Counted from the stretch's first letter, positions 52,941 to 62,777 are shown. The stretch is 64,000 bases of DNA from Sphingopyxis lindanitolerans (GCF_002993885.1 NZ_CM009578.1:1119251-1183250); one strand, 5' to 3'. The notes: a model not told the origin generated them from the letters alone. Translations and numbers: made by a program.

Positions 52941-53681
52941 AGCTTCCTTATCGCTCATATCCTCCCCCACCTCGACCAGCCCATGCCCAACGCTCACCCG
53001 CTCGTCGAAGACGAAGCAGCTTCCGTGCCAGCGGCTGTCCACGGCGGGCACCTGCTCCAGATAGGCGAGAATGCCGCCCTTCAGATGCACCACATCCTCG
53101 ACCCCCTCGCTGCGCAGGAAAGCAGTCGATTTTTCGCAGCGGATGCCGCCGGTGCAGAACATCGCGATCCGCTTGCCCGCAAACTCGGCGGCATGGTCGC
53201 GCCACCAGCCGGGGAAGTCGCCGAAACTCTTCGTCTGCGGATCGATTGCGCCGGCAAAGCTGCCATAACCGACCTCGAAGCCGTTGCGCGTGTCGATCAG
53301 CACCGTGTCCGGATCGTCGACGATCGCGTTCCAGTCGGCGGGATCGACATAGGGCGCGGCCTCCCGCGCCGGGTCGAGCCCCGGCACCTTCATCGTCACG
53401 ATTTCCTTCTTCAATCGCACCTTCAGCCGCTGGAACGGCATCGCGGCGGCGGCCGAATATTTGACGTCGAGGTCCGCGCAATCGGGGAGCGCGCGGATAT
53501 AAGCGAGGACGGCGGCGATCGCTTCCGCGCTGCCCGCGATCGTCCCGTTGATCCCCTCGCGCGCCAGCAGCAGCGTGCCCTTGACCCCCTGCGCGGCGCA
53601 CAGGTCGAGCAAGGGCTGGCGCAGCGCGGCGGGATCGTCGAACGGCGCGAAACGATAGAGGGCGACGACGGTGAAACTCAT
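52893..53681 (-). CDS. trhO: Rhodanese-type tRNA uridine hydroxylase TrhO
   Basis: The 262-residue protein belongs to the YceA/TrhO family that makes 5-hydroxyuridine at the wobble position of tRNA. The N-terminal ferredoxin-like domain (TLLLAREGINGTIAG) is followed by a rhodanese domain with catalytic C176 in FCTGGIRCEKS. About 15 C-terminal residues (VFPREGGGPSPAGSG) are encoded by a palindromic repeat and are not part of the family, so the original stop was lost or moved. ATG 53681 was chosen over an upstream in-frame ATG. Confidence 0.92.
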   Translation of the reverse strand: MSFTVVALYRFAPFDDPAALRQPLLDLCAAQGVKGTLLLAREGINGTIAGSAEAIAAVLAYIRALPDCADLDVKYSAAAAMPFQRLKVRLKKEIVTMKVPGLDPAREAAPYVDPADWNAIVDDPDTVLIDTRNGFEVGYGSFAGAIDPQTKSFGDFPGWWRDHAAEFAGKRIAMFCTGGIRCEKSTAFLRSEGVEDVVHLKGGILAYLEQVPAVDSRWHGSCFVFDERVSVGHGLVEVGEDMSDKEAVFPREGGGPSPAGSG

Positions 53682-53720
53682 GGCGCAGCCCATAGCGGCG
53701 GCGGCGAAAAAAGAGAAGAT

Positions 53721-53933
53721 TCGCGCAGAGGCCGCAGAGGGGAAGGAGTTGGTTCACGCGGAGACGCGGAGGCGCGGAGATGATGGGCCGAAAGGCCCCT
53801 TCTTACTGCGTCGTCAGTTTGCAGCGTGAGGTCGCAGGAAAAGGCCGCTTCGCGGCAAGGACTTTCTCCCTCCGCGTCTCCGCGTCTCCGCGTGAACATT
53901 ATCCCTTCTGCGATTTCCGCAGCCTCTGCGCGA
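53721..53933. repeat. Nested palindrome upstream of trhO
   Basis: A 213-bp region with outer pair TCGCGCAGAGGC / GCCTCTGCGCGA and inner pair TTCACGCGGAGACGCGGAGG / CTCCGCGTCTCCGCGTGAA, which itself has direct repeats of CGGAG. It fills the gap between trhO and the GMC oxidoreductase gene. It shares no arm sequence with the other elements seen. Confidence 0.85.
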
Positions 53934-53942
53934 ATCCCAATA

Positions 53943-55955
53943 TTACCGGAACGGATCGCCCCGCGCCGTCGCATAATGCGCCATCGCCATCGTCGTCCAT
54001 TGCGCGTTGACGCGAATGCAGGTGGGAAAGACGCTGGCATCGGTCACCAGCACATTGGTCGTGCCATGGACGCGGCATTCGGGGTCGACGACGCCGTGGC
54101 GCGGGTCTTCGTTGATCGCATTGCCGCCGTGCGGATGGCTGCTCGACAAGGTGACGTCGTCGGCCTCCTCGATCGCACCCTCGAAAAAGGCGTCGACGTC
54201 CATGCCGGGCGTCACCACCTGCCCCTTGGTCAGCGCCGGATAGCATTCGAGCGCGCCCGCGGCGAAATGCACCTTGGTCAGCGTCGCCATCGCGCGGCGG
54301 AGCAGCGGCAGATCCTCGGCCTTGTCGAGCTGGAACTTGAGCTTGCCGTCCTTGACCCGCCCGCGCCGGTCGGCGGGAAACAATATGCCGGCCGAATGGA
54401 CGCGGCCGAAGTTCTGCATCCGCGCCGCATGGTCGGCGAACCAGCCGGGCATCAGCGACGCCATCGCCATCGGCGGCTGGAAATGGCTTTCGAGCAGGAA
54501 ATCGCCGCAGTCGACATAGGTCGCCATCTGGTCCTCGTCCCACGCATCGCCGCCGATCCCCGGCGGCATCAGCGCGACGACCGGCGAGGCGATGTTGAGC
54601 GACACCCGCTGGCCGGTGCCGTCGATGTCGCTGCGGCTGAGCAGCTTCGACGAGGCGATCGTGCCGCCCGCGACGATCACCCCGACGCGGGCGCGGACGA
54701 GCACGCGCGAGCCATCGGGCAGGATCAGCTTTACCGCTTCGGCCTCGCGCCGGCCGTCGATCGCGGTCTGCCAGACGATGCGGTCGGCCTTGGTGCCGGG
54801 CAGGATGCGGGCGCCATGGTCGCGGCAGGCATCGGGCAGATAGGTCTGCGCCATCCCCATCCGCCGCCCATAAGCGCAGCCGGTATTGCAAAAGCCGCAA
54901 TAGGCGCAGGCGGTCGGCGTGTTCGGCGGCCCGAAATTCTTTGCGAACCAGTCGGCGACGGCGCGCTGGTCCTTGGGGTCTGGCGATGTCGCGGCATAGG
55001 CGTGCCAGCCGTTCAGCAGATGCGGGCCGTTGTGCCGCCCGCTGCGCGGCTCGATCGGCGCGATGCCGAGCCGGCCCTGAATCACGTCATAGCTTTGGTG
55101 AAAGGCGGCGGCGTCGATCGGCGCGCCGACGCTCGCCCATTTGGCGAACACATCGACCGCGTCGGGGTGCGTCCGCCCCGCCTCGTTCACGCGCAGACAG
55201 ATGCCGTTGTTGATCGTCGACGACCCGCCGACGCAGCGCCCCTGGAACACCACGAAATCGCGGTTGGTCGAGGTTTGCAGCGCGCCATGCTTGAACAGGT
55301 TCGCGACCATGTCGAGTTCGTGATGATTGATCCGCGGCGACGGATAGAAAGGCCCTGCCTCGACGATCAGCACCTTATATCCCTGCGCCGCGACGCCGTG
55401 CGCCGCGACCGCGCCGCCCGCGCCCGAGCCGATGACGATCACGTCATATTCGTCGCCCAGCGTCGCGGCACCCAGGATATGCGCGGGGTCGATCTCGCGC
55501 CCGTCGACGCGCTCGATCGGCATCTCGCCCGCGCCGCGCGCGCGGAATTTCGGCAGGGTAAAGCCGATCTGGCGATGCACCGGATTCGCGGCGTTGGCAT
55601 CCTGGTCGCCGGGCTCAACCCCTGCCTGCCAATGGCCGTAATAGCAGGCGTAGACGATACCGCGCAGCCGCGCCATGTCCTGAAAAAGGTCGATCTGGCT
55701 GTTCTGAAGCCGGTTCCCGATGCGCCGCGCGCGCTCCTCGACATCGGCCAGCGCGAACAGCGGCCCGAGCACGATTTCGGTCGCGGTCAGCGACAGGCGA
55801 ATCTCGTCGAGCTTCGTCCCGCCGACCTTTGCGAACAGATCGGTGATGTTGGCGACGACCTGATCGGCGCTGATCGCCATCTCAGCCTCGTGGAACAGCG
55901 CCTCGGTCAGCGCCTTCAGGAATTTGAGCTGCCCGAAATTGAACGGCGCCGCCAT
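53943..55955 (-). CDS. GMC family oxidoreductase with an extra N-terminal domain and a Cys cluster
   Basis: The 670-residue flavoprotein has the FAD motif VIGSGAGGAVAAHG (174-187), the GMC signature CVGGSSTINNGICLR and a C-terminal segment with NAINEDPRHGVVDPEC and FPTCIRVNAQWT. The first 150 residues form an additional, mostly helical domain. A cysteine-rich motif CAYCGFCNTGC may bind a metal or Fe-S cluster, as in long-chain alcohol oxidase-like members. The alcohol substrate is unknown. ATG 55955 follows AGGGGGTAGAGC; longer frames upstream are not credible. Confidence 0.87.
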   Translation of the reverse strand: MAAPFNFGQLKFLKALTEALFHEAEMAISADQVVANITDLFAKVGGTKLDEIRLSLTATEIVLGPLFALADVEERARRIGNRLQNSQIDLFQDMARLRGIVYACYYGHWQAGVEPGDQDANAANPVHRQIGFTLPKFRARGAGEMPIERVDGREIDPAHILGAATLGDEYDVIVIGSGAGGAVAAHGVAAQGYKVLIVEAGPFYPSPRINHHELDMVANLFKHGALQTSTNRDFVVFQGRCVGGSSTINNGICLRVNEAGRTHPDAVDVFAKWASVGAPIDAAAFHQSYDVIQGRLGIAPIEPRSGRHNGPHLLNGWHAYAATSPDPKDQRAVADWFAKNFGPPNTPTACAYCGFCNTGCAYGRRMGMAQTYLPDACRDHGARILPGTKADRIVWQTAIDGRREAEAVKLILPDGSRVLVRARVGVIVAGGTIASSKLLSRSDIDGTGQRVSLNIASPVVALMPPGIGGDAWDEDQMATYVDCGDFLLESHFQPPMAMASLMPGWFADHAARMQNFGRVHSAGILFPADRRGRVKDGKLKFQLDKAEDLPLLRRAMATLTKVHFAAGALECYPALTKGQVVTPGMDVDAFFEGAIEEADDVTLSSSHPHGGNAINEDPRHGVVDPECRVHGTTNVLVTDASVFPTCIRVNAQWTTMAMAHYATARGDPFR

Positions 55956-56049
55956 TGCTCTACCCCCTGCCTGCCACCTGTTCGCAAATGCCGGGTTATA
56001 GGCCGGGCGTGCAAGCTGTATTGTACGGGATCGCCAGCGCGGACAGAAT

Positions 56050-56673
56050 CTATGCGGTGCGCGCCATTGCTGCCACCGGCAGAAACGGCCGCACCGCCGC
56101 CAGCGCGCGGTCGACATAGTCGGCTTTCTCGCCGACCGGCGCGACATAATGGAGCGCTTCCTCGGCCGCCTCGACGCCAGCGAGCCGCGTGATGATCCAC
56201 GCTGCGAGATATTGCGAGGCGAGGCAGCCGCCCGCCGTCGCGATATTGCCATGCGCGACGAAGGGTGCGTCGAGCACCTCCACCCCCGCCTCGATCACCC
56301 AGGGCTTGGTGGTCAGGTCGGTGCAGGCGGGCAGGCTGCCGATCAGCCCCAGCTTCGCGAGCAGCAGTGTCCCCGAACATTGCGCGCCGACGAGCTGGCG
56401 CGACGGGTCGAGCCTGATGCGGTCGAGCAGCAACGGATCGGCCGCGATCTCGCGCGTGCGGATGCCGCTGCCGACGATCACGGCGTCGGCCTTGGCGGCG
56501 AAGTCGAGCGGTTGCTGGCGCTCGACCGTCACGCCGTTCATCGAAGTCACCTGCGGCGTCGGCGCCGTGATATGCGCCTCCCAGCCCCGCCCGCGCAGCC
56601 GGTTGAGGATCGCGGCGGCAACGAAGCTGTCGAGCTCGTTGAAACCATCAAAGGTCAGGACCGCGATCTGCAT
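56050..56673 (-). CDS. DJ-1/PfpI family protein
   Basis: The 207-residue protein has the DJ-1/PfpI nucleophile elbow with C99 in GAQCSGTLLLAK and an N-terminal MQIAVLTFDGFNELDSF. It could be a glyoxalase III-like, isonitrile hydratase-like or chaperone-like enzyme. It is about 95 bases from the GMC gene on the same strand. Confidence 0.87.
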   Translation of the reverse strand: MQIAVLTFDGFNELDSFVAAAILNRLRGRGWEAHITAPTPQVTSMNGVTVERQQPLDFAAKADAVIVGSGIRTREIAADPLLLDRIRLDPSRQLVGAQCSGTLLLAKLGLIGSLPACTDLTTKPWVIEAGVEVLDAPFVAHGNIATAGGCLASQYLAAWIITRLAGVEAAEEALHYVAPVGEKADYVDRALAAVRPFLPVAAMARTA

Positions 56674-56808
56674 GCGAAGGACTCCGTCGAATGAAAGGGA
56701 CGGGGACCATAGAGGAACGGCAGCGACGGGAGAATGCTTGTTTTGGGATAGCGAGCGGACACCCCAATTTTCGTCGCCCCCGTGCAGGCGACGGTCTGGC
56801 TTTGGCCG

Positions 56809-58917
56809 CTACGCCGCCTTCTTCGCCTGCCGGAACTTGTGCAGCAGCGGCTCGGTGTAACCCGACGGCTGCGCCGCGCCTTCGAAGATCAGCGCCCGCG
56901 CCGCCTGCCAGGCGATGCCGTCCGGCGTCAGCTTCTCATAAAGCGCATCGCCCGCGTTCTGCGCATCGACCTTGGCCGCCATCCGCGCCAGCGCGGCATC
57001 GACCTGATCGGCGGTGCAGACGCCGTGGAGCAGCCAGTTCGCCAGCGCCTGCGACGAAATGCGCAACGTCGCGCGATCCTCCATCAGGCCGACGTCGTCG
57101 ATGTCGGGGACCTTCGAGCAGCCGACGCCCTGGTCGATCCAGCGCACGACATAACCCAATATGCCCTGGCAATTGTTATCGAGCTCGCGTGTGACCTCAA
57201 CCTCGCTCCAGTTGCGCCCGGTGGCGACGGGGATGGCGAGCAGCCGGTCGAGCGCCGGAACCGCCTCGCCCGCGATCTCGCGCTGGCACGCAAACACATC
57301 GACCTGATGATAGTGGAGCGCATGGAGCGTCGCGGCGGTCGGCGACGGCACCCAGGCGGTGTTCGCGCCCGACTTCGGATGGCCGATCTTCGCCTCGATC
57401 ATGCCGCGCATCAGGTCGGGCATCGCCCACATGCCCTTGCCGATCTGCGCCTTGCCCGACAGGCCGCAGGCCAGGCCGATGCGGACGTTGCGGTCCTCGT
57501 AGCTCGCGATCCAGTCCGACGCCTTCATCTCGCCCTTGGGGATCATCGGCCCGGCGTGCATCGAGGTGTGGATCTCGTCGCCGGTGCGGTCGAGGAAGCC
57601 GGTGTTGATGAAGACGATGCGGTCCTTCACCGCTGCGATACAGGCAGCAAGGTTGGCGCTGGTGCGGCGCTCCTCGTCCATCACCCCGACCTTGACCGTG
57701 TGGCGCGCGAGGCCGAGCATATCCTCGACCGCGTCGAACAATCGGTCGGTGAAACCACATTCCTCGGACCCGTGCTGCTTGGGCTTGACGATATAGACGC
57801 TGCCCGCCCGGCTGTTGCGAAGGGTGCCGAGCCCCTTGAGATCGTGGACCGCGCACAGGCTGGTGATGACCGCGTCGCAGATGCCCTCGGGCGCTTCGGC
57901 GCCGTTCGGCAGCTTGATCATCGGCGTCGTCATCAAATGGCCGACATTGCGCACGAACAGCACGCTGCGCCCGTGCAGCGTAAAGGGCGTGCCGTCGGGC
58001 GTGGTCCAGTCACGATCGGGCTCCATCGCGCGAGTCACGGTGCGGCCGCCCTTCTCGAAACTTTCGGTCAGGTCGCCGCGCATCAGCCCCAGCCAATTGG
58101 CATAGCCGACCACCTTGTCCTCGCCATCGACCGCGGCGACGCTGTCCTCCAGGTCGATGATCGTGGTCAGCGCCGCTTCGAGCAGCACGTCGGCGATTCC
58201 CGCCGGGTCGATCTGGCCGATCGCGCTGACGGGGTCGATCAGCAGTTCGATGTGGAGGCCGTTGTGGCGCAGCAGGAAGCCGCCGGGGCGGGTGCCGACA
58301 AGCTGCGCCGGGTCGGCGAGCACCAGCTCTCCGCCCTGCCAGTCGGCCCATTTGCCACTGGCCAGCGGCACCGCTTCGTCGAGGAAGGCCTTGGCGCGCG
58401 CGATCACCGCCGCGCCGCGCGCCGCGTCATAGCCGCCGGGTTTCGCCGCCGGCGCGTCGAGCGCGTCGGTGCCGTAAAAAGCATCGTAAAGGCTGCCCCA
58501 GCGCGCATTGGCGGCGTTCAAGGCAAAGCGCGCGTTGAGCGCAGGGACGACAAGCTGCGGCCCCGCCATCGTCGCGATCTCGGGATCGACGTTCGCGGTG
58601 CCGACCGCGAAGGGCGCGGGTTCAGGCACCAGATAGCCGATCTCGCGCAGATACGCCTGATAGGCTTGCGCGTCGTGCGCCCCGCCCACACCAGATTCTT
58701 TGGCGCGCGCCTGGTGCCAGGCGTCGATCTTCGCCTGCAAATCCTCACGCTTCGCCAGCAAGGCGGCGTTTTCGGGCGAGAATTTGCCGAGCAGCCCCGC
58801 GAAATCGGCCCAGAAGCGATCGGCCTCAAGCCCCGTTCCGGGCAACGCCTTCTTCTCGATGAAGGACGCCAGACGCGAATCGACGGACAGGCCGTGGCGG
58901 TCGAGGAAATCAGTCAT
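56809..58917 (-). CDS. glcB: Malate synthase G
   Basis: The 702-residue enzyme condenses glyoxylate and acetyl-CoA into malate (E. coli GlcB has 723 residues). Family segments include the N-terminal [61 protein letters not shown] and the C-terminal clasp with [25 protein letters not shown] cut across strands. No isocitrate lyase or glycolate oxidase gene is next to it, so the glyoxylate source must lie elsewhere. Confidence 0.96.
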   Translation of the reverse strand: MTDFLDRHGLSVDSRLASFIEKKALPGTGLEADRFWADFAGLLGKFSPENAALLAKREDLQAKIDAWHQARAKESGVGGAHDAQAYQAYLREIGYLVPEPAPFAVGTANVDPEIATMAGPQLVVPALNARFALNAANARWGSLYDAFYGTDALDAPAAKPGGYDAARGAAVIARAKAFLDEAVPLASGKWADWQGGELVLADPAQLVGTRPGGFLLRHNGLHIELLIDPVSAIGQIDPAGIADVLLEAALTTIIDLEDSVAAVDGEDKVVGYANWLGLMRGDLTESFEKGGRTVTRAMEPDRDWTTPDGTPFTLHGRSVLFVRNVGHLMTTPMIKLPNGAEAPEGICDAVITSLCAVHDLKGLGTLRNSRAGSVYIVKPKQHGSEECGFTDRLFDAVEDMLGLARHTVKVGVMDEERRTSANLAACIAAVKDRIVFINTGFLDRTGDEIHTSMHAGPMIPKGEMKASDWIASYEDRNVRIGLACGLSGKAQIGKGMWAMPDLMRGMIEAKIGHPKSGANTAWVPSPTAATLHALHYHQVDVFACQREIAGEAVPALDRLLAIPVATGRNWSEVEVTRELDNNCQGILGYVVRWIDQGVGCSKVPDIDDVGLMEDRATLRISSQALANWLLHGVCTADQVDAALARMAAKVDAQNAGDALYEKLTPDGIAWQAARALIFEGAAQPSGYTEPLLHKFRQAKKAA

Positions 58918-59020
58918 GCAAGCACCCTTTGGTCAGCGCGTTCGCGCTCGTGGACCCGGGGAGGAAAGGGCCGCCGCCCTATGCCGCGAATGACAAGGCT
59001 TGGCAATGGGGTGGCTTGCT

Positions 59021-59052
59021 CGTCATTGCGAGGAGCGCAGCGACGAAGCAAT
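59021..59052. repeat. Short CGTCATTGCGAGGAGCGCAG-type repeat
   Basis: CGTCATTGCGAGGAGCGCAG followed by CGACGAAGCAAT lies between malate synthase and the ClC gene. It is one arm of the palindrome type seen at 24324-24414. Confidence 0.6.
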
Positions 59053-59064
59053 GATGGAACAGAA

Positions 59065-60807
59065 CTACCGCGACCGCGCCGTCTCCGCCCGGCGATGGTC
59101 GCGCCGCGCCTTGAGCAGATCGTGGCGCGACAATATGCCCAGCACCTTGCGCGTCGCCGGATCGACGATCGGAATGCGCCCGACCCCGGTTTCGACGATC
59201 ATATCGGCGATCTGCCCGATCGGCGCATCGGCATGGGCGACCGGCTGCGCGGCGTCGGAGACGAGGTCGGCAAGGGTGCAGTCGGGGGGCACGTCGGTGA
59301 CCCGCCAGCCGAGCACGTCGCTGCGCGATACCAGGCCGACCAGTCGGCCTTCCTCGTCGACCACGGGATAGCTGCGATGCTCGGCGCTTCCCGCAAAGAA
59401 ATCGAGAACGTCGCCCGCGAGCATCGTCGCGGGAAGCGTCGCGGGTTCGGGGGTCATCAGGTCGCGCGCCTGCACCAGGTCCATCGGATCGACGACATAT
59501 TCCTGCCGGATATGCCGCCCGCGCCGCGCGATCTTTTCGGTGAGGATCGAACGCTTCATCAGCAGCACGCTGACCGCATAAGCGCTGCACGCGCTGGCGA
59601 TCGTCAGCGGCAGCGCGCCATACATGCCCGTCACCTCGACCGCGAACAGCGCGCCGGTCAGCGGCGCGCGCATCGCGCCGCTCAATATCCCCGCCATGCC
59701 GACGAGCGCCCAGACCCCCGGATGGCCGAGCCACAGATGCCCGGCCAGCGCCCCCGCCGCACCGCCGAGGATGAGCAGCGGCGCCAATATCCCGCCCGAC
59801 GTCCCCGACCCCAGGGCAAAGAGCCAGACCACCGCCTTGACGACGAGCAGCGCGACGACGACCCGCGTCGCGAGCGTTCCGTCGAGCAGCGCCTGGATGC
59901 TGCCATAGCCGGCGCCAAGGACATGCGCGTCGATCAGCCCGCCCAGCCCGACGACCACCGCGCCGATCGCGGGCCACCACATCCAATGGACCGGCAGGCG
60001 GTGAAAGCCATCCTCGATCCGATACAGAAGCGCCGACAGCAGCGTCGCCTCGAGCCCGACGACGACGCCGAGCAGACCAGCGATCGGCAGCGCCGTCGCG
60101 GCGGGTGGCAACGCCGCCGCCAGCGGGAACATCGGTTCGCTGCCGATCAAGAGCGGCCGGACGCCCATCGCGACGAGCACCGCGACGACGACAGGGACGA
60201 AACTGCGCGGCTTCCACTCGAACAACAGCACTTCCAGCGCCAGCAGCACGGCGGCGAGCGGGGTGCCGAAGATCGCGGTCATCCCCGCCCCGGCGCCCGC
60301 GACCAGCAAGGTCTTGCGTTCGGCGGCGCTGAGGCGAAAGCGCTGCGCGAACAGCGAACCGATCGCGCCGCCGGTCATGATGATCGGCCCCTCGGCCCCG
60401 AACGGCCCGCCGCTGCCGATCGAGATCGCCGCCGAAATCGGTTTCAGCACCGCGACCTTCGGCGACAGGCGGCTCTGGCCGTACAGGATCGCCTCGATCG
60501 CCTCGGGGATGCCATGACCGCGAATCTTGTCCGACCCGAAACGCGCCATCACGCCGATCATCAGCGCCCCGATCACCGGGATGGCGACTACGAACAGCCC
60601 GACCGACGCATCGGTGATCGCGGCGGGGGCAAAGGAAAAGCGGCCGAACCAGAACAGGTTCGTCGCCAGCGCGATCGCTTTCAGCAACACCCAGGCGCCG
60701 ACCGCGGCGCCCGCCCCGATCGCCAGCGCCAGCCCGGCGAGCAGCAGCATCCGCCGGTCGGCGCTATGGTCCGCGAGCTTATAGGCGGCGGCGGGTGGGA
60801 CGGTCAT
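59065..60807 (-). CDS. ClC-family chloride channel/antiporter with CBS domains
   Basis: The 580-residue protein has about ten membrane helices (residues 18-430) and the ClC selectivity motifs GHGIPE, GAEGPII (gating Glu retained, so Cl-/H+ exchange is possible) and GTSGGILAPLL. Two CBS domains follow (about 440-500 and 515-570, e.g. ARDLMTPEPATLP and VGRIPIVDPATRKVLG), which in relatives sense adenine nucleotides. ATG 60807 gives a short N-terminus MTVPPAAAYK. Function is inferred from the family only. Confidence 0.92.
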   Translation of the reverse strand: MTVPPAAAYKLADHSADRRMLLLAGLALAIGAGAAVGAWVLLKAIALATNLFWFGRFSFAPAAITDASVGLFVVAIPVIGALMIGVMARFGSDKIRGHGIPEAIEAILYGQSRLSPKVAVLKPISAAISIGSGGPFGAEGPIIMTGGAIGSLFAQRFRLSAAERKTLLVAGAGAGMTAIFGTPLAAVLLALEVLLFEWKPRSFVPVVVAVLVAMGVRPLLIGSEPMFPLAAALPPAATALPIAGLLGVVVGLEATLLSALLYRIEDGFHRLPVHWMWWPAIGAVVVGLGGLIDAHVLGAGYGSIQALLDGTLATRVVVALLVVKAVVWLFALGSGTSGGILAPLLILGGAAGALAGHLWLGHPGVWALVGMAGILSGAMRAPLTGALFAVEVTGMYGALPLTIASACSAYAVSVLLMKRSILTEKIARRGRHIRQEYVVDPMDLVQARDLMTPEPATLPATMLAGDVLDFFAGSAEHRSYPVVDEEGRLVGLVSRSDVLGWRVTDVPPDCTLADLVSDAAQPVAHADAPIGQIADMIVETGVGRIPIVDPATRKVLGILSRHDLLKARRDHRRAETARSR

Positions 60808-60927
60808 GATGGTTCCAGCAGGATTGAACGGAAGGCCGCGCCAATATATCGCAATACGATATAATTCAATGGAAGGTAGTGGGTCCGTTCGAATATGGGC
60901 TTTTGCAAGGAACCTACTTCTCATCCT

Positions 60928-61032
60928 TCGTCATGCTGAACTTGTTTCAGCATCCATGGCCTGCGCTCTCATCCGGCGCTGCATTTGTCGAAGGCTCGGG
61001 CCACGGACCCTGAACCAAGTTCAGGGTGACGA
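60928..61032. repeat. Palindrome (CGTCATGCTGAA type), upstream of the MarR gene
   Basis: A 105-bp palindrome: left TCGTCATGCTGAACTTGTTT, right the imperfect reverse complement AACCAAGTTCAGGGTGACGA, inner CCATGGCC / GGCCACGG. It lies in the divergent gap between the ClC gene and the MarR gene. Confidence 0.85.
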
Positions 61033-61103
61033 GAAAGGAGAGGTTCGCGAGCCGAACGCCGGCCCATATTCAAACGGGCTCACTACCCTATGGAGTTTTG
61101 CCG

Positions 61104-61517
61104 ATGGCCGATCCGACATCCCCGCTGACCGATCCCGATTATGCCGCGCTCGCCGATTTTCGCCACGCGCTGCGCCTGTTCCACGCCTTCAGCGAAGCAA
61201 GCGCCGCGCAGCAGGGGCTGACCCCGCAGCAGCATCAGGCGCTGCTGGCGATTCGCGCCGCCGGGTCCGGCCCGCCGACGATCGGCGATGTCGCGCGGCG
61301 GCTGATGCTGAAACCGCACAGCACGACCGGGCTGTTGGGCCGGCTGGCCGAGCAGGGGTGGATCGAGCGGATCGCCGCGACCGCCGACCGCCGCCGCGCC
61401 GAACTGCACCTGACCGCCAAGGCGCGCGCCGCGCTGGCCGCGCTGTCGGCCGCGCACCGCGACGAAATCCGCCGGATGCGGCCGACGCTCGAGGCGATGC
61501 TCGCGGCCATCGGATAG
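61104..61517 (+). CDS. MarR family transcriptional regulator
   Basis: The 137-residue protein has the MarR winged helix: GLTPQQHQALLAIRAAG, IGDVARRLMLKPHSTTGLLGRL cut at the helix turn, and ATADRRRAELHLTAKA. It sits 51 bases before the M20 hydrolase and arginine succinyltransferase genes on the same strand, and it may regulate them or itself; that is inference. ATG 61104 was preferred over an upstream ATG that lies in the palindrome. Confidence 0.88.
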   Translation: MADPTSPLTDPDYAALADFRHALRLFHAFSEASAAQQGLTPQQHQALLAIRAAGSGPPTIGDVARRLMLKPHSTTGLLGRLAEQGWIERIAATADRRRAELHLTAKARAALAALSAAHRDEIRRMRPTLEAMLAAIG

Positions 61518-61568
61518 GATGCGCGCCGGGGGTCGCCAAAACCCCCTCGCTCTGGCTATACGCTGGAC

Positions 61569-62777
61569 ATGCAGACCCCTACGGCAACCGAACAGGCCAT
61601 CCTCGACCGCGCCGCCGACGCCCCGATGCTGACCCAGGTCGAGCAATGGGCGAAGGTGAACAGCGGCACCGGCAATCTGGCGGGGCTGAAAACCGTCGCG
61701 GGGCTGCTCGCCGACGCTTTCGCCGCGCTGCCCGGCACGGTGCGGCTCGTCGCGCCCGACCCGGTCGAAAGCGTCGATGCCGCCGGGACCGTCAGGACGA
61801 CGCAGCGCGGCGACCACCTGCATCTTCGCGTCCGCCCCGACGCGCCGGTGCAACTGCTGCTGACCGGCCATATGGACACGGTGTTCGCCGCCGACCACCC
61901 GTTCCAGTCGCTCCAATGGCGGGAGCCCGGCGTGCTCAACGGCCCCGGCACCGCCGACATGAAGGGCGGCATCGCGGTGATCCTCGCGGCGCTGAAAGCG
62001 ATCGAGGCCTCGCCGCTCGCACCGCGCGTCGGCTATGACGTGATGATCAACAGCGACGAGGAGACGGGCAGCCACGCTTCGGCGGCGCTGATCGCCGAAC
62101 TTGCCAGGGGCAAAATCGCGGCTTTGACCTACGAACCTGCGCTTCCCGACGGCACGCTCGCGGGCGCAAGACCTGGCAGCGGCAACTTTTCGGTGCTGAT
62201 TCACGGCCGTTCGGCGCACGCCGGTCGCAACCCCGAGGAGGGTCGCAACGCCCTCGTCGCCGCCGCCGATCTCGCGCTGCGCTTGAATGCACTTAAATCC
62301 CTGGAATTAAAGGTTAATCCTGCCAAAATCGATGGTGGAGGCCCCAATAATGTCGTCCCCGATCAGGCGATCCTGCGCGTCAATATGCGCCCGATGACTC
62401 CCGCCGCGATGACCGCCGCCGAAGTGGCGCTACGCGGCACTATCGCCAACATCCAGCGCGACCACGACGTTCACTGCCACCTCCACGGCGGCTTCAACCG
62501 CCCGCCCAAGCCGCTCGACCCGGCGGCGACGCGCCTGTTCGAGCTGGTGCGCGACTGCGGCGCGGCGCTGGGCCTCAGCATCGGCTGGAACGCCACCGGC
62601 GGCGTCTGCGACGGCAATAATATCGCGGCGTGCGGCGTGCCCGTCGTCGACACGATGGGCCCGCGCGGCGGCGCCATCCATTCATCGGACGAATTTCTGA
62701 TCACCGACAGCCTCGCCGAGCGCGCGCGGCTGTCGGCGCTTACCATCGCGAGAATAGCGGAACGGGGGACTGTGTGA
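61569..62777 (+). CDS. M20 family metallopeptidase (glutamate carboxypeptidase-like)
   Basis: The 402-residue protein has the M20 zinc motifs: H101-x-D103 in LLLTGHMDTV, D130 in GPGTADMKGG, and E164/E165 in NSDEETGS, with the later dimerisation domain (VLIHGRSAHAGRNPEEGRNA cut short) and the last His in AIHSSDEF. In this position, directly before astA and astB, it may act on a succinylated or acetylated intermediate of arginine catabolism. Residues near 240-260 are encoded by an A/T-rich, rare-codon stretch. Confidence 0.88.
   Translation: MQTPTATEQAILDRAADAPMLTQVEQWAKVNSGTGNLAGLKTVAGLLADAFAALPGTVRLVAPDPVESVDAAGTVRTTQRGDHLHLRVRPDAPVQLLLTGHMDTVFAADHPFQSLQWREPGVLNGPGTADMKGGIAVILAALKAIEASPLAPRVGYDVMINSDEETGSHASAALIAELARGKIAALTYEPALPDGTLAGARPGSGNFSVLIHGRSAHAGRNPEEGRNALVAAADLALRLNALKSLELKVNPAKIDGGGPNNVVPDQAILRVNMRPMTPAAMTAAEVALRGTIANIQRDHDVHCHLHGGFNRPPKPLDPAATRLFELVRDCGAALGLSIGWNATGGVCDGNNIAACGVPVVDTMGPRGGAIHSSDEFLITDSLAERARLSALTIARIAERGTV

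Noticed and set aside
58600..58640. PEP motif in malate synthase (LVPEPAPF)
   Set aside because: It is internal, not C-terminal, and is not followed by a membrane helix and basic tail, so it is not a PEP-CTERM signal.
56809..58917. A complete glyoxylate shunt
   Set aside because: Only malate synthase is present; no isocitrate lyase motif was seen in the window.
56782..60864. A very long open frame (1360 codons) on the plus strand
   Set aside because: It lies antisense to malate synthase G and the ClC gene, both with strong family motifs. Its Arg/Asp/Gln-rich translation is what high-G+C antisense frames give.
2901..61032. Palindromes considered as a CRISPR array
   Set aside because: They are dispersed, not evenly spaced, and of different sequence; no cas gene is present.
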